Source: Paraburkholderia flava | GTDB lineage: Bacteria > Pseudomonadota > Gammaproteobacteria > Burkholderiales > Burkholderiaceae | Assembly: GCF_004359985.1 (NCBI RefSeq) | Contig: NZ_SMRO01000005.1 | Location: 109,084-173,083, forward strand | Length of the DNA stretch: 64,000 nt | Direction: 5' to 3' | Shown: in pieces, positions 45,084 through 55,779 of the stretch | How positions within the stretch are numbered: position 1 is the stretch's first letter | Layout: each line of letters opens with the position of its first letter | Translations under genes and position numbers: made by a program | Notes under the pieces: model-generated | What the model saw: only the letters and a program-made list of their open reading frames with translations | Database searches by the model: none | What the model was told of the DNA's origin: nothing

Positions 45084-46874
45084 ATGAAGCCGATCCGCTA
45101 CAGCATCGTTCCGAAGCAACCCGCCGCTCACTTGTTCGAAGTCACCGTCACGGTCGCCGATCCCGATCCGGCCGGGCAGCGCTTCATGTTGCCCGTGTGG
45201 ATTCCGGGCAGCTACATGGTGCGCGAGTTCGCGCGCAACATCGTCACGCTGCGTGCGTTCAACGACGCGGGCCGCAAGGTGCGCATCGCGAAGACCGACA
45301 AGCACACGTGGCAGGCCGCGCCGGTGAAGGGCGCGTTGACGCTGCGCTACGAGGTCTACGCGTGGGATCTGTCGGTGCGTGCCGCGCATCTCGACGACAC
45401 GACCGGCTTCTTCAACGGTACGAGCGTGTTTCTGTCGGTTGAAGGCCGTGAAGAGGCGGCGTGCGTTGTCGATATCCGCAAGCCGGACGGTGCGCAATAC
45501 CGCAACTGGCGCGTCGCGACCGCGCTGCCGGAGGCACGCGGCACGAAGCGCTACGGCTTCGGCGAATATCGCGCGCAGAACTACGACGAACTGATCGATC
45601 ATCCAGTGACGCTCGGCGAATTCGCGCTTGCGACGTTCGAGGCACACGGCGTGCCGCACGATATCGTGATTGCGGGACGCGTCGTCGGGCTCGACATGAA
45701 GCGGCTCGCCGCCGATCTCAAGCGCATCTGCGAAGCGCAGATCGCGCTGTTCGAACCGAAGTCGAAGCAGGCGCCGGTGGACCGCTACGTGTTCATGACG
45801 CAGGCCGTGACCGACGGCTACGGTGGCCTCGAACACCGCGCATCGACGGCGCTGATCTGCAATCGCGGCGACTTGCCGGTGACAGGCCGCGACGCGATGA
45901 CCGAGGGCTACCGGACCTACCTCGGCCTGTGCAGCCACGAGTACTTCCATACGTGGAACGTGAAGCGCATCAAGCCGGCGACGTTCGCACCGTACGATCT
46001 GTCGCACGAGAATTACACGTCGCTGCTGTGGCTGTTCGAAGGCTTCACGTCGTACTACGACGATCTGATGCTCGTGCGCAGCGGCGTGATTTCACCGGAC
46101 GATTATTTCGGGCTCGTCGGCAAGGTAGTCGGCAGCGTGCAGCGCGGCAGCGGGCGGTTCCGGCAGACTGTCGCGGAGAGTTCGTTCGACGCGTGGGTCA
46201 AGTACTACCGGCAGGATGAGAACGCGGCGAACGCGATCGTCAGTTATTACACGAAGGGATCGCTGGTCGCGCTCGCGTTCGATCTGTCGATCCGCGAGCA
46301 GACCGGCCATCGCAAGTCGCTCGACGATGTGATGCGTCTGCTGTGGCAGCGCTATGGACGCGACTTCTATCGCGGCAAGCCGGTCGGTATCGATGAGGCG
46401 GACGTCGAGGCGCTGTTCGCCGACGCGACGGGCGCCGATCTCGCGGAACTGTTTGCCGAGGGCGTGCGCGGTACGGCCGATCTGCCGCTCGCTGAGTTGC
46501 TGAAACCGTTCGGTGTGTCGCTGAAGCCGGCCGAGGATGCGCAGGCGAAGCCGTCGCTCGGTGCGCGGGTGCGTAACGGTGCGGACTGCACGCTCGCTGT
46601 CGTGCATGACGGTAGCGCGGCGCAGAAAGCAGGGTTGTCGGCAGGTGATGTGCTGGTTGCGATCGACGGTCTGCGCGTGACCGGCGGTAATCTCGATGCG
46701 TTGCTTGGCCGCTATCTGCCGGGTGCGAAGGTCGAGGTGCATGCGTTCCGGCGCGACGAGCTGCGGGTCGCGCAGGTCCAGCTCGATGCGCCTGAGGTGA
46801 GTCGCTATACGCTTGAGGCGGCAAGCGACCGGGGTGCTGCGCGGAAGGCGCGCGATCACTGGCTAAAGGGGTGA
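45084..46874 (+). CDS. M61-family metallopeptidase with PDZ domain
   Basis: 596 residues. The N-terminal domain (PAAHLFEVTVTV...) and the zinc-binding HEYFH at 285-289, with the following WNVKRIKP, identify a glycyl aminopeptidase-type M61 enzyme. A C-terminal PDZ domain (about 495-575) contains KAGLSAGDVLVAIDG. No signal peptide is seen, so it is probably cytoplasmic. Follows dsbC by 115 nt but need not be co-regulated. Confidence 0.92.
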   Translation: MKPIRYSIVPKQPAAHLFEVTVTVADPDPAGQRFMLPVWIPGSYMVREFARNIVTLRAFNDAGRKVRIAKTDKHTWQAAPVKGALTLRYEVYAWDLSVRAAHLDDTTGFFNGTSVFLSVEGREEAACVVDIRKPDGAQYRNWRVATALPEARGTKRYGFGEYRAQNYDELIDHPVTLGEFALATFEAHGVPHDIVIAGRVVGLDMKRLAADLKRICEAQIALFEPKSKQAPVDRYVFMTQAVTDGYGGLEHRASTALICNRGDLPVTGRDAMTEGYRTYLGLCSHEYFHTWNVKRIKPATFAPYDLSHENYTSLLWLFEGFTSYYDDLMLVRSGVISPDDYFGLVGKVVGSVQRGSGRFRQTVAESSFDAWVKYYRQDENAANAIVSYYTKGSLVALAFDLSIREQTGHRKSLDDVMRLLWQRYGRDFYRGKPVGIDEADVEALFADATGADLAELFAEGVRGTADLPLAELLKPFGVSLKPAEDAQAKPSLGARVRNGADCTLAVVHDGSAAQKAGLSAGDVLVAIDGLRVTGGNLDALLGRYLPGAKVEVHAFRRDELRVAQVQLDAPEVSRYTLEAASDRGAARKARDHWLKG

Positions 46875-46883
46875 GGGGCTGAA

Positions 46884-46909
46884 CGGCGGGCGCGCTGCCG
46901 AGCCCGCCG
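46884..46909. terminator. GC-rich hairpin after the M61 peptidase gene
   Basis: 8-bp arms CGGCGGGC (46884-46891) and GCCCGCCG (46902-46909) 10 bp after the stop codon, without a T-run. A possible terminator or mRNA 3' end. Confidence 0.4.
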
Positions 46910-47017
46910 AAGCATCCCGCGCACGCCGGCTCCAGGCATCCGCTCCCACAAGCTCAGCTTACGCTTTGCTGTCAAAAGCGAAACGCTCGAACATCCGGTT
47001 CGGGGTCTGAGCGTCCG

Positions 47018-47039
47018 ATTGTTCTATGGCTGCAACAAT
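47018..47039. promoter_or_regulatory. inverted repeat upstream of azoR
   Basis: ATTGTT (47018-47023) and AACAAT (47034-47039) form an interrupted palindrome about 95 bp before the azoR start. LysR-type regulators often bind such sites; no regulator gene is adjacent. Confidence 0.25.
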
Positions 47040-47131
47040 GCTTCGCTCGCGCGGTACTTTTTCGCGGCCTCGCAAAAAAACACAATGGCTCCACTCGCGC
47101 ACAACACTGCGCGCCCCAACTGGAGTCCAAG

Positions 47132-47728
47132 ATGACCACGATCCTGCAAATCAACTCGGCAGCCCGCTCGCAAGGCGCGCAATCGACGCTGCTCGTCAAC
47201 GAACTGACGGAAAAGCTGAAGCTAACCCATCCGGACGCGCACGTCGTTGTCCGTAACCTGCAAGCCGAACCGCTGCCGCACCTCGACGACGCTGTCCTCG
47301 GCGCGTTCTTCACGCCGGCCGATCAGCGCACCCCCGAACAACAGGCGCTGTCCGCGCGCAGCGAAGCGTTGATCGCCGAACTGCAAGCCGCCGACATCGT
47401 CGTGATCGGCGCGCCGATGTACAACTTCGGCATCTCGTCGCAACTCAAGACGTATTTCGATTTCATCGCTCGTGCGGGCATCACGTTCCGCTACGGCGCG
47501 TCCGGCGCGGAAGGCCTCGTGACGGGCAAGAAGGTGTTCGTCGTGTCGGCTCGCGGCGGCAAGTACCAGGGTACGCAGAACGACAGCCAGACGCCGTACC
47601 TGAAGACGTTCCTCGGTTTCCTCGGCATGACCGACGTGACCTTCATCTACGCTGAAGGCCTGAACATGGGCCCGGACGCTGCCGCTGCTGCGCTCGCAGG
47701 CGCGCGCGAAGCGATCGCTGCGCACTGA
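47132..47728 (+). CDS. azoR: FMN-dependent NADH-azoreductase
   Basis: 198 residues, flavodoxin-like fold. The N-terminal [11 protein letters not shown] phosphate loop for FMN, the [18 protein letters not shown] segment and the [10 protein letters not shown] loop are characteristic of AzoR. It reduces azo bonds and quinones with NADH and probably serves in quinone stress. Single gene with its own terminator. Confidence 0.95.
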   Translation: MTTILQINSAARSQGAQSTLLVNELTEKLKLTHPDAHVVVRNLQAEPLPHLDDAVLGAFFTPADQRTPEQQALSARSEALIAELQAADIVVIGAPMYNFGISSQLKTYFDFIARAGITFRYGASGAEGLVTGKKVFVVSARGGKYQGTQNDSQTPYLKTFLGFLGMTDVTFIYAEGLNMGPDAAAAALAGAREAIAAH

Positions 47729-47780
47729 GTCGGCTGCGTTACCCGTCGCCGTGTTTGCGGCGACGGAGTCGTACAAAACA

Positions 47781-47809
47781 AAACGCCACGGAATTGATCC
47801 GTGGCGTTT
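47781..47809. terminator. bidirectional terminator between azoR and ung
   Basis: A 12-bp stem (47781-47792 with 47798-47809) and a 5-nt loop, with an A-run on the left and T-run on the right, placed between convergent genes. Confidence 0.92.
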
Positions 47810-47844
47810 TTGCGTTTCGGCGCAGCGTCGGTTGAATGAAGAAT

Positions 47845-48666
47845 CTATGCGAGCGTCTGCGCGGTCTCAGGCAGACGCCAGTCGATCGCGTCGCGACCCT
47901 GCCCGACGAGATATTCGTTCGCGAGCGCGAAATGCCCGCAGCCGAGAAAGCCGCGATGCGCGGACAGCGGCGACGGATGCGGCGCCTCAAGCACCTTGTG
48001 CGACCGTCCGCCGAGCAATGCGCGCTTGGCCTGCGCGTGTGCGCCCCACAGCATGAACACGAGTCCTTCGTGACGCTGCGCGAGTTCGTGAATCAGCGTG
48101 TCGGTGCAGCGTTCCCAGCCGCGTTTTGCGTGGCTCGCCGCGTTGTCGCGCTCGACCGTCAGCACCGTGTTCAGCAGTAGCACGCCTTGCCGCGCCCATG
48201 AATCGAGGCAGCCATGCGTGGGCACCGGATAACCGAGGCTCGCCGCAATTTCCTTGAAGATGTTCTTCAGCGACGGCGGCGGCCGCACCGAAGGCGGCAC
48301 CGAAAACGCGAGGCCATGTGCCTGCGGCGTGCCGCGATCTTCACCGTGATACGGGTCCTGGCCGAGGATCACGACCTTCACGTCGTCGGGGCTCGTCAGA
48401 CGCAGCGCGCGGAACACGTCTGCCGGATACACGGTCTTGCCGGCTGCCCGTTCGCCATCGACGAAATTGCACAGCGGCGCGTAGGTGTCGCTGTCGATGA
48501 ACGGTTGAAGCAGCGTGCGCCACTCGGGCGGTAGCGCAGCGAACTGCGCTTCGAGCGATTGCGCGGACGGCGGTGCCGACGTGGCGGAAGAAGAGGACGG
48601 CGCAGGCTCGTCGGCGAACAGCGACGATTGCGACGGATGGGAACGGGATCGGGAGGAGGACGTCAT
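47845..48666 (-). CDS. ung: uracil-DNA glycosylase
   Basis: 273 residues. Water-activating loop GQDPYHG, and the minor-groove/leucine loop [11 protein letters not shown]. It removes uracil from DNA as the first step of base excision repair. The first ~45 residues are a low-complexity Ser/Pro-rich stretch not found in the E. coli enzyme. Start at 48666; an ATG seven codons earlier is possible. Confidence 0.96.
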   Translation of the reverse strand: MTSSSRSRSHPSQSSLFADEPAPSSSSATSAPPSAQSLEAQFAALPPEWRTLLQPFIDSDTYAPLCNFVDGERAAGKTVYPADVFRALRLTSPDDVKVVILGQDPYHGEDRGTPQAHGLAFSVPPSVRPPPSLKNIFKEIAASLGYPVPTHGCLDSWARQGVLLLNTVLTVERDNAASHAKRGWERCTDTLIHELAQRHEGLVFMLWGAHAQAKRALLGGRSHKVLEAPHPSPLSAHRGFLGCGHFALANEYLVGQGRDAIDWRLPETAQTLA

Positions 48667-48710
48667 GACGCGCAAGTGTCGCAGCAAAGCCGCGGTAGCT
48701 CAAGGCGCGT

Positions 48711-49346
48711 CTACAGTTCGCGCAACTGGTAACCGCGCTGCGCCTTGCTGATGTCGTCGGGGGCGAGACCCGTGATCGCCGCACATAGTTCATCGGCGAG
48801 AGCGTGCAACGCGCGGTCGCCGTCGTTGCCGGCCTGCTTGAGCTCCAGCTCGACTTCGCAGATCGGCGCGCGCCGCGTCGTGCTGTCGACAACGGCGGTC
48901 ACTTCGCCGACGTCGATGGCCGCTTCGATCTTGGCATCGTCGTAATCGACAAGCCAGATCGTGCGCGTGAAGTCGGTGCGGAACAGTTCGATCAGTTGAG
49001 GGGCGGCGTGTCGCAACGCGTCGGCGGCAGAGGCGTCGTCGCAGGCGTGCAGCAGCGCATCGATCTCGAGTGCGGCGCCCGCGATGGGCATCTCCCATTC
49101 GTGCCGGCTATGCAGCCCGCCGGTCGCAACCCCGACGGTCTTGAACGTCTGCAGCCAGCCTTGCGGTGTCTGCCGCAGGCGCAGCGCGCTTTTTGCGCGG
49201 GCGAGCGCGAGTGCGGGGGTATCGAAGTAACGGTTCGCAAGCGGAAAGGCGTTGCCCGTGCGACCGGTGCGCGCGACGAACCACTGCGTCGCCGCAGCCA
49301 CCTGATGCGCCGGCAGCGCCAGCTTGATTTCGCGTTCGATACCCAT
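48711..49346 (-). CDS. CYTH-domain protein (inorganic triphosphatase-like)
   Basis: 211 residues. Begins MGIEREIKLAL, a form of the ExExK signature of the CYTH triphosphate tunnel fold, and continues with the alternating Arg/Lys/Glu strands of the tunnel. It lacks the C-terminal CHAD domain of E. coli YgiF. Likely hydrolyses inorganic triphosphate. Lies 44 nt upstream of ung on the same strand. Confidence 0.83.
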   Translation of the reverse strand: MGIEREIKLALPAHQVAAATQWFVARTGRTGNAFPLANRYFDTPALALARAKSALRLRQTPQGWLQTFKTVGVATGGLHSRHEWEMPIAGAALEIDALLHACDDASAADALRHAAPQLIELFRTDFTRTIWLVDYDDAKIEAAIDVGEVTAVVDSTTRRAPICEVELELKQAGNDGDRALHALADELCAAITGLAPDDISKAQRGYQLREL

Positions 49347-49379
49347 TGCGCGTGCAGTCAGAAGGTAGTCAGGAGACAG

Positions 49380-50165
49380 TCAGAAAAACATCCGCGCGAG
49401 TTCAGCGCCCGGATTATCCGCACGCATGAACGCTTCGCCGACGAGGAACGTATGCACGTCCTGCGCACGCAGCCGCTCGACGTCCGCGCGCGACAGGATG
49501 CCCGATTCGGTGACGACGATACGGTCGTCGGGAATCGAATCGAGCATGCCGATCGTCGTTTCGATCGACGTTTCGAACGTGCGCAGATTGCGGTTGTTGA
49601 CGCCGATCAGCGGCGTCTTCAACGTCAGCGCTTCGGCGAGTTCGTCGTGATCGTGTACCTCGACCAGCACCGCGAGGCCCAGCGAATGCGCGAACGCTTC
49701 GAGGTCCTGCATCTGCGAGGTTTCCAGTGCGGCGGCGATCAGCAGGATCGCGTCCGCGCCCATCGCGCGCGCTTCGACGATCTGGTACGGATCGACGATG
49801 AAGTCCTTGCGCAGCACCGGCAGATCGCAGGCCGCGCGTGCTTCTTCGAGATACGCAGCGCTGCCCTGGAAGAACTGCACGTCGGTCAGCACCGACAGGC
49901 ACGCCGCGCCGTGCTTCGCGTACGAGCTCGCGATCTCGGCGGGGACGAAATGCTCGCGCAGCACGCCTTTCGACGGGCTTGCCTTCTTCACTTCGGAGAT
50001 CACCGCCGCGACGCCGGCCGCGTGCTTCGCGCGCAGTGCGCCGACGAAGTCGCGCAGATCGCGCGCCGACGCGGCGAGCTTCAACTCTTCGAGCGGCGCG
50101 CTCTGCTGCGCCGCGCGGATCTCGCTGCGCTTGACGTCGATGATGCGTTCGAGGATATCGCTCAT
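49380..50165 (-). CDS. trpC: indole-3-glycerol phosphate synthase
   Basis: 261 residues, a stand-alone TIM-barrel IGPS (no TrpF fusion). [20 protein letters not shown] with its catalytic Lys before it, [10 protein letters not shown] and VTESGI motifs are present. Closes the indole ring in tryptophan synthesis. Last trp gene in the window; trpF, trpB and trpA are not downstream here. Confidence 0.97.
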   Translation of the reverse strand: MSDILERIIDVKRSEIRAAQQSAPLEELKLAASARDLRDFVGALRAKHAAGVAAVISEVKKASPSKGVLREHFVPAEIASSYAKHGAACLSVLTDVQFFQGSAAYLEEARAACDLPVLRKDFIVDPYQIVEARAMGADAILLIAAALETSQMQDLEAFAHSLGLAVLVEVHDHDELAEALTLKTPLIGVNNRNLRTFETSIETTIGMLDSIPDDRIVVTESGILSRADVERLRAQDVHTFLVGEAFMRADNPGAELARMFF

Positions 50166-50185
50166 GAGAATTCCGTACCGAAAAT

Positions 50186-51217
50186 TTACTGCTTGAATTG
50201 CTGGGTGAAGCGGATCAGTTCGTCGACCTTCGCGCGCGCGCGACCGCTCGCGACCGCTTCGCGTGCGATGCCGATGCCGTCCGCGATCGAGTCGGCGACG
50301 TTCGCCGCATAGAGCGCAGTGCCGGCATTCAGCACGACGATTTCGCGCGCGACGCCGGGCTTGTTGTCGAGCGCTTCGAGCAGCATCGCCTTCGACTCGT
50401 GCGCGTCCGTGACCTTCAGCGTACGGTTCGACACCATCTGCATGCCGAAGTCTTCCGGATGGATTTCGTACTCGCGCACCTGGCCGTCGCGCAGTTCGCC
50501 GACCTGCGTCGCGGCGCCGAGCGACACCTCATCCATACCGTCCATCCCGTACACGACCAGCACGTGCTTCGCGCCGAGCCGCTGCATCACGCGCACCTGA
50601 ATGCCGACGAGGTCCGGGTGAAACACGCCCATCAACTGATTCGGTGCGCCGGCCGGATTGGTCAGCGGGCCGAGGATGTTGAAGATGGTCCGCACGCCGA
50701 GTTCACGGCGCACCGGCGCGATGTTCTTCATCGCCGGATGATGGTTCGGCGCGAACATGAAACCCATGCCCGTTTCGGCGATCGATGCGGCAACCTGATC
50801 CGGCTGCAGATCGATGTTCACGCCGAGTGCTTCGAGCACGTCCGCGCTGCCCGACTTGCTCGATACGCCACGATTGCCGTGCTTCGCGACCTTCGCGCCG
50901 GCTGCGGCGGTGACGAACATCGTCGCGGTCGAGATGTTGAACGTGTGCGCACCGTCGCCGCCGGTGCCGACGATATCGACGAAGTTCGAGTTGTCCTCCA
51001 CCTCGACGTGCAGCGCGAATTCACGCATCACGGTCGCGGCCGCGGCGATTTCGCCGATGGTCTCTTTCTTGACGCGCAGCCCGGTGATGATCGCCGCCGA
51101 CATCACCGGCGACATGTCGCCGCGCATGATGAGGCGCATCAGGTGCAGCATCTCGTCGTGAAAAATCTCGCGATGCTCGATCGTGCGCTGCAGTGCTTCC
51201 TGTGGGGTAATCGACAT
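50186..51217 (-). CDS. trpD: anthranilate phosphoribosyltransferase
   Basis: 343 residues. The PRPP-binding [35 protein letters not shown] and the anthranilate-site residues are intact. Adds phosphoribose to anthranilate. Start at 51217 (MSITPQEAL), 17 nt after the trpG stop. Confidence 0.98.
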   Translation of the reverse strand: MSITPQEALQRTIEHREIFHDEMLHLMRLIMRGDMSPVMSAAIITGLRVKKETIGEIAAAATVMREFALHVEVEDNSNFVDIVGTGGDGAHTFNISTATMFVTAAAGAKVAKHGNRGVSSKSGSADVLEALGVNIDLQPDQVAASIAETGMGFMFAPNHHPAMKNIAPVRRELGVRTIFNILGPLTNPAGAPNQLMGVFHPDLVGIQVRVMQRLGAKHVLVVYGMDGMDEVSLGAATQVGELRDGQVREYEIHPEDFGMQMVSNRTLKVTDAHESKAMLLEALDNKPGVAREIVVLNAGTALYAANVADSIADGIGIAREAVASGRARAKVDELIRFTQQFKQ

Positions 51218-51234
51218 GATCTCGGCCTCGACTT

Positions 51235-51828
51235 TCATGCGTGACGTTGCAGGCTGGCGGATTTCGACTGCTTGACGAAATTTTCCAGCAGCGCGTGGCC
51301 GTGTTCGGACAGGATCGATTCCGGGTGGAACTGTACGCCTTCGACCGCGAGGGTTTTGTGACGCACACCCATGATCTCGCCGTCGTCGGTCCATGCGGAC
51401 ACTTCGAGGCAATCCGGCAGCGATTCGCGCTCGATCGCGAGCGAGTGATAGCGGGTGATGGTGAAGTGCTTCGGCAGATCGGCGAACACGCCTTTGCAGT
51501 CGGTTTCGATCTGGCTCACCTTGCCGTGCATGATGGTCTGCGCGCGCACCACGCGGCCGCCGAACGCTTCGCCGATCGCCTGATGGCCGAGGCACACGCC
51601 GAGGATCGGCACCTTGCCGGAAAATTCGCGCAGCACGTCGAGCGTGATGCCCGCATGTTGCGGATTGCTCGGTCCCGGCGACAGGCAGATGCGCTCGGGC
51701 TTCAGCGCGGCGATTTCGTCGAGCGTGATTTCGTCGTTGCGATGGGTCTGTACGTCTTCGCCGAGCTCGCCGAAGTACTGGACCAGGTTATAGGTGAACG
51801 AGTCGTAGTTGTCGATCATCAGCAGCAT
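51235..51828 (-). CDS. trpG: anthranilate synthase, glutamine amidotransferase subunit
   Basis: 197 residues, class I amidotransferase. The nucleophile Cys is in [11 protein letters not shown] and the His/Glu pair in [10 protein letters not shown]. Supplies ammonia to TrpE. Start at 51828 ([14 protein letters not shown]) with GGAGAC upstream. 13 nt after trpE; separate from trpD, unlike the E. coli fusion. Confidence 0.98.
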   Translation of the reverse strand: MLLMIDNYDSFTYNLVQYFGELGEDVQTHRNDEITLDEIAALKPERICLSPGPSNPQHAGITLDVLREFSGKVPILGVCLGHQAIGEAFGGRVVRAQTIMHGKVSQIETDCKGVFADLPKHFTITRYHSLAIERESLPDCLEVSAWTDDGEIMGVRHKTLAVEGVQFHPESILSEHGHALLENFVKQSKSASLQRHA

Positions 51829-51841
51829 GGTCTGTCTCCGG

Positions 51842-53335
51842 TCAGAAGTCGCTATCGAGGCCGTCTTGCACCTGCTCCGCCGCGCGCAGTACCGCACGCG
51901 CCTTGTTCTCGGTCTCTTGCCATTCGGATTCGGGCACCGAGTCAGCGACGATACCCGCGGCCGCCTGCACGTACAGATTGCCATTGTGGATCACGCCGGT
52001 GCGGATCGTGATCGCGAGATCCATCTCGCCGGTGAACGACAGATAGCCGACGGCGCCGCCATAGAGGCCGCGCTTCACGGGTTCGAGTTCGTCGATCAGT
52101 TCCATCGCGCGAACCTTCGGCGCACCCGACAGCGTGCCGGCCGGGAAGGTCGCGCGCAGCACGTCGAAGTTCGTCATGCCGGGCTTCAGCTTGCCTTCCA
52201 CCGAGCTCACGATGTGCTGCACGTGCGAGTACTTTTCGATGACCATCTTGTCGGTCACCGCAACCGAGCCGATCTGCGCGATGCGGCCGACGTCGTTGCG
52301 CGCGAGGTCGATCAGCATCACGTGCTCGGCGATTTCCTTCGGGTCGTTCAGCAGCTCGGTCGCGAGTTCGGCGTCGCGCTCGGGCGTGTTGCCGCGCGGA
52401 CGCGTGCCGGCGAGCGGACGGATCGTCACGATACGATCTTCGCCACGCTTTTCCTGACGCACGAGAATTTCCGGCGATGCACCGACGACGTGGAAATCGC
52501 CGAAGTTGTAGTAGTACATGTACGGCGACGGATTCAGCGAACGCAGCGCACGGTACAGCGACAGCGGATTGTCGCGATACGGCTTCGTCAGACGCTGACC
52601 GACCTGCACCTGCATCAGCTCGCCGGCCGCGACGTATTCCTTCGCCTTGCGCACGGCGGCGAGGTAATCGTCTTTCGCGAACTCGCGATAGGTTTCGGTA
52701 CGCACGCTCGCCGACGTGACCGGCGGCTGCACAGTGGTACGCAGACGCTGGCGCAGTTCGCGCAGCCGCTGCTTTGCGCGGGTGTAGGCCTCGGGCGTGG
52801 TCGGGTCGACGTAGACCACGAGGTACAGCTTGCCCGCGAGGTTGTCGATCACCGCGACCTCTTCGGTCAGCAGCAGCTGGATGTCGGGGAGATTCAGATC
52901 GTCGGGCGGCGCGGTGTGTGCGAGCTTCTTTTCGATATAGCGGACCGCGTCGTAACCGAAGTAGCCCGCGAGGCCGCCGGCAAAACGCGGCAGGCCCGGA
53001 CGCTGCGCGATCTTGAAGCGTTTCTGGAATTGCTCGATGAACGCGAGCGGATCGCCTTCATGGGTTTCGACGACCTTGCCGTCCTTCACCACTTCCGACA
53101 CGCCGTTGCGCGTGCGGATCAGCGTACGCGCCGGCAGCCCGATAAACGAGTAACGGCCGAACCGTTCGCCGCCCACCACCGACTCGAGCAGAAACGAATT
53201 GGCGCCGTTGCGTTCGGGCTGCGCGAGCTTCAGATACAGCGACAGCGGCGTGTCGAGATCGGAGAGCGCCTCGGCGATCAACGGAATGCGGTTGTAGCCC
53301 TCGTTCGCGAGAGACTGGAATTCGAGTTCGGTCAT
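51842..53335 (-). CDS. trpE: anthranilate synthase component I
   Basis: 497 residues. The chorismate-binding block is intact: [25 protein letters not shown] and [17 protein letters not shown]. The N-terminal domain with the LxxS-type tryptophan-feedback site is present. Start at 53335 (MTELEFQSL) with AGGA upstream. Expression is probably controlled by the attenuator at 53582-53702, about 250 nt upstream. Confidence 0.97.
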   Translation of the reverse strand: MTELEFQSLANEGYNRIPLIAEALSDLDTPLSLYLKLAQPERNGANSFLLESVVGGERFGRYSFIGLPARTLIRTRNGVSEVVKDGKVVETHEGDPLAFIEQFQKRFKIAQRPGLPRFAGGLAGYFGYDAVRYIEKKLAHTAPPDDLNLPDIQLLLTEEVAVIDNLAGKLYLVVYVDPTTPEAYTRAKQRLRELRQRLRTTVQPPVTSASVRTETYREFAKDDYLAAVRKAKEYVAAGELMQVQVGQRLTKPYRDNPLSLYRALRSLNPSPYMYYYNFGDFHVVGASPEILVRQEKRGEDRIVTIRPLAGTRPRGNTPERDAELATELLNDPKEIAEHVMLIDLARNDVGRIAQIGSVAVTDKMVIEKYSHVQHIVSSVEGKLKPGMTNFDVLRATFPAGTLSGAPKVRAMELIDELEPVKRGLYGGAVGYLSFTGEMDLAITIRTGVIHNGNLYVQAAAGIVADSVPESEWQETENKARAVLRAAEQVQDGLDSDF

Positions 53336-53581
53336 GTTCCGATCCTGTTCGTGCGTCCGGCGGCATTTAGCGCCGGACAAAGCGGGGTGTTGCGCTACCG
53401 GTTGCGGGTGCCGTCGACGGTGTCGGGCGTGAGCGACCGGTGCGACGCAGAACCTGGGCTGGCGGTGCGCGCATCGTGCGGATCGTCACGATACCCGACG
53501 TGCGGGGCGACGATCGATCCGATGCAGCGGGACCAGGGATAACAACCAGTAACCAGGAAAAGCGCGCGAGCGCAGCGAAGT
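53336..53581 (-). other. leader segment between the trp attenuator and trpE
   Basis: About 245 nt of untranslated DNA between the attenuator T-run and trpE. I see no ORF or second terminator in it. Its length is greater than needed for a simple attenuator. Confidence 0.4.
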
Positions 53582-53627
53582 AAAAAACGGTGCCGAAATC
53601 GGGTTTCAGCGTACCTCAAGCGAGGTA
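53582..53627 (-). promoter_or_regulatory. trp operon attenuator (terminator and alternative hairpin)
   Basis: Read on the minus strand. A terminator stem pairs 53615-53604 (with a 2-nt bulge) with 53598-53589 around a 5-nt loop and runs into six T residues (53587-53582). An alternative hairpin, TACCTC/GAGGTA (53627-53622 with 53617-53612), shares the bases at 53615-53613 with the terminator, so the two exclude each other. The leader-peptide stop codon touches the alternative hairpin directly. Confidence 0.8.
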
Positions 53628-53702
53628 TCAGCGCGACCAGCGACGCCAGGGCCAAGCTCCCCGGTCGATGCTGCTCAGACTCCGTTTTTTATTCAGAAAC
53701 AT
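53628..53702 (-). CDS. trpL: trp operon leader peptide
   Basis: A 24-codon frame beginning ATG at 53702 and ending TGA at 53628. Its C-terminus reads GAWPWRRWSR, with Trp codons at residues 17, 19 and 22. A peptide with three Trp in six residues just before mutually exclusive hairpins upstream of trpE is the signature of transcription attenuation. No Shine-Dalgarno sequence is seen; the start is only 15 nt after the gph stop, so ribosomes leaving gph may start it. Confidence 0.82.
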   Translation of the reverse strand: MFLNKKRSLSSIDRGAWPWRRWSR

Positions 53703-53716
53703 GAGGAAGGACTTTG

Positions 53717-54427
53717 TTAAGCCGTTGATTGATGTGCCGCGATTGCCTTGGCGGCATCGAGGAGCGAGGCAACTATACCATCCGATTTTATCGTTTGTAC
53801 AGCCTGCCCATGGTTGTACCCGTAGGGCACCGTGAGCGTCGCCATGCCCGCTGCGCGGCCCGCCAGCGCGTCGTTCTCGGAGTCGCCGATCGCGACCGCC
53901 GCTGCCGGAGGAACGCCGAGTTCGGCGCACGCGTGCAGCATCGGCAGCGGGTCGGGTTTTTTCTTCGGCAGGCTGTCGCCACCCAGCACGATGTCGAAGT
54001 AGCGCAGCAGCCCGTACTGCTCAAGCAGTTCGACGGCGAAGCGGTGTGGCTTGTTCGTCACGCACGCGAGCTTCAGACCTGCCGCGCGCATCGCGGCGAG
54101 ACCGGCTTCGACGTCGGGGTAGAGCGTCGTATGGCGGCCGTTGATCTTCGCGTATTCGTCCTGGTAGAGCGCGAGCGCTTCGTCGAAGCGGGCCTGCGCG
54201 CGCTCGTCGCCGAAGCGCGGCGCGAGCACGCTGCGGACCAGATGCTCGGAGCCCTTGCCGACGTAGCCGATCACTTCCTCGCGCGACGTGTGGTCGGCAT
54301 CGAGTTGCGCGAGCATGCCGTTCAGGCCGGCGGTGAAATCGTCTGCGGTATCGATCATCGTGCCGTCGAGGTCGATAATCGCTGCTCTGATCTGCGGCCC
54401 GGTGAACGCTGGCGTTGCTGCGCTCAT
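53717..54427 (-). CDS. gph: phosphoglycolate phosphatase
   Basis: 236 residues, HAD family. Motif [11 protein letters not shown], motif II VTNKP, motif III Lys in KKKPDP, motif [13 protein letters not shown]. Removes 2-phosphoglycolate, formed in DNA repair and by oxygenase side reactions. Its ATG overlaps the rpe stop by 4 nt. trpL begins 15 nt after its stop, so gph transcription likely continues into the trp attenuator. Confidence 0.93.
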   Translation of the reverse strand: MSAATPAFTGPQIRAAIIDLDGTMIDTADDFTAGLNGMLAQLDADHTSREEVIGYVGKGSEHLVRSVLAPRFGDERAQARFDEALALYQDEYAKINGRHTTLYPDVEAGLAAMRAAGLKLACVTNKPHRFAVELLEQYGLLRYFDIVLGGDSLPKKKPDPLPMLHACAELGVPPAAAVAIGDSENDALAGRAAGMATLTVPYGYNHGQAVQTIKSDGIVASLLDAAKAIAAHQSTA

Positions 54428-55113
54428 GAACGGTGCGAGACGGCAGCGAGCGCGCCGCGCATTTCGTCGATCACTGCCTTGTAGTCCGGCTTGCCGAAAA
54501 TGGCCGAGCCAGCGACGAACGTGTCCGCGCCGGCAGCCGCGATTTCCGCGATGTTGTCGACTTTCACGCCACCGTCCACTTCGAGATGGATGTGGCGGCC
54601 GGTGCGTTCGTTATAGGCGTCGATCTTCGCGCGCGCTTCGCGCAGCTTGACCAGCGCCTCGGGAATGAACGACTGCCCGCCGAAGCCCGGATTCACCGAC
54701 ATGATCAGCACGAGGTCCAGCTTGTCCATCACGTGATCGAGATAGTTGAGCGGCGTCGCCGGGTTGAACACGAGGCCGGCCTTGCAGCCGTGATCGCGGA
54801 TCAGCGACAGCGTGCGGTCGATGTGATCGGAGCCTTCGGGGTGAAAGCTGATGACGTTGGCGCCCGCCTTCGCGAAATCCGGCACGATGCGATCGACCGG
54901 ACGCACCATCAGATGCACGTCGATCGGCACCTGAACGTGCGGACGGATCGCTTCGCAGACGAGCGGTCCGATCGTCAGGTTCGGCACGTAGTGGTTGTCC
55001 ATCACGTCGAAGTGAATCCAGTCGGCGCCGGCGGCGACAACGTTGCGGACTTCTTCGCCGAGCCGCGAGAAATCGGCGGACAGGATGCTGGGGGCGATAT
55101 GGAATTGCGTCAT
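54424..55113 (-). CDS. rpe: ribulose-phosphate 3-epimerase
   Basis: 229 residues, TIM barrel. Metal/catalytic residues are in [29 protein letters not shown] and the VDGGV loop. Interconverts ribulose-5-phosphate and xylulose-5-phosphate. First gene of rpe-gph-trpL-trpEGDC. Confidence 0.97.
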   Translation of the reverse strand: MTQFHIAPSILSADFSRLGEEVRNVVAAGADWIHFDVMDNHYVPNLTIGPLVCEAIRPHVQVPIDVHLMVRPVDRIVPDFAKAGANVISFHPEGSDHIDRTLSLIRDHGCKAGLVFNPATPLNYLDHVMDKLDLVLIMSVNPGFGGQSFIPEALVKLREARAKIDAYNERTGRHIHLEVDGGVKVDNIAEIAAAGADTFVAGSAIFGKPDYKAVIDEMRGALAAVSHRS

Positions 55114-55365
55114 GGCGGGGAGGGGCTGACGGAAAACCGCTATTTTACCGGTTCGCTGCCTGATGCGACCGGGTTGCGACCTTGTCCCGACAGGAGACGC
55201 CGGTTGCGGGTCCGCGTGGCATCAAGCAGAATGCCAATCCATGACGAGCCTCCCGCCGGCCGGCCGGGAATCCGGTCTGAGGACCGGGTTGAAGACCATT
55301 CGCGGGCGGGCTTCACGAAGACCTTTCACTTTATCTTCACCAGACCGGAAGCGAGCGGAACCAGG

Positions 55366-55740
55366 ATGAGCCAGTACGAATTCAGCGTGTCGTCGCAGGT
55401 GCAATACCTGCCCGAAGAGTCGGACCCGGAACATCGCCAGTATGCGTTCGCCTATACGCTGACCATCCGCAACAGTGGGCAGATCCCTGCTCAACTGATC
55501 GCCCGCCATTGGGTCATCACCGACAGCGAATCGCGCGTGCAGGAAGTGAAGGGGCTCGGCGTGGTCGGGCATCAGCCGCTGCTCAAACCTGGCGAGCAAT
55601 TCGAATATACGAGCTGGGCGGTGATCGCGACGCCGGTTGGGACGATGCGCGGAGAGTACTTCTGCGTGGCCGAGGACGGCGAGCGCTTCGACGCGACGGT
55701 TCCCGAGTTCATTCTGCGTATGCCGCGCACACTGCATTGA
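55366..55740 (+). CDS. apaG: ApaG (DUF525) protein
   Basis: 124 residues, full length for ApaG. A fibronectin-III-like fold; the conserved block RHWVITDSESRVQEVKG GVVG and PLLKPGEQFEYTSW is intact. Often linked to the diadenosine-tetraphosphatase gene apaH, which is not here; function still unclear. Start at 55366, where the family N-terminus begins. Confidence 0.95.
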   Translation: MSQYEFSVSSQVQYLPEESDPEHRQYAFAYTLTIRNSGQIPAQLIARHWVITDSESRVQEVKGLGVVGHQPLLKPGEQFEYTSWAVIATPVGTMRGEYFCVAEDGERFDATVPEFILRMPRTLH

Positions 55741-55779
55741 ACGCTCGCTCGCGTTCGAGGTCTGTCGACAGTCTCTGCG

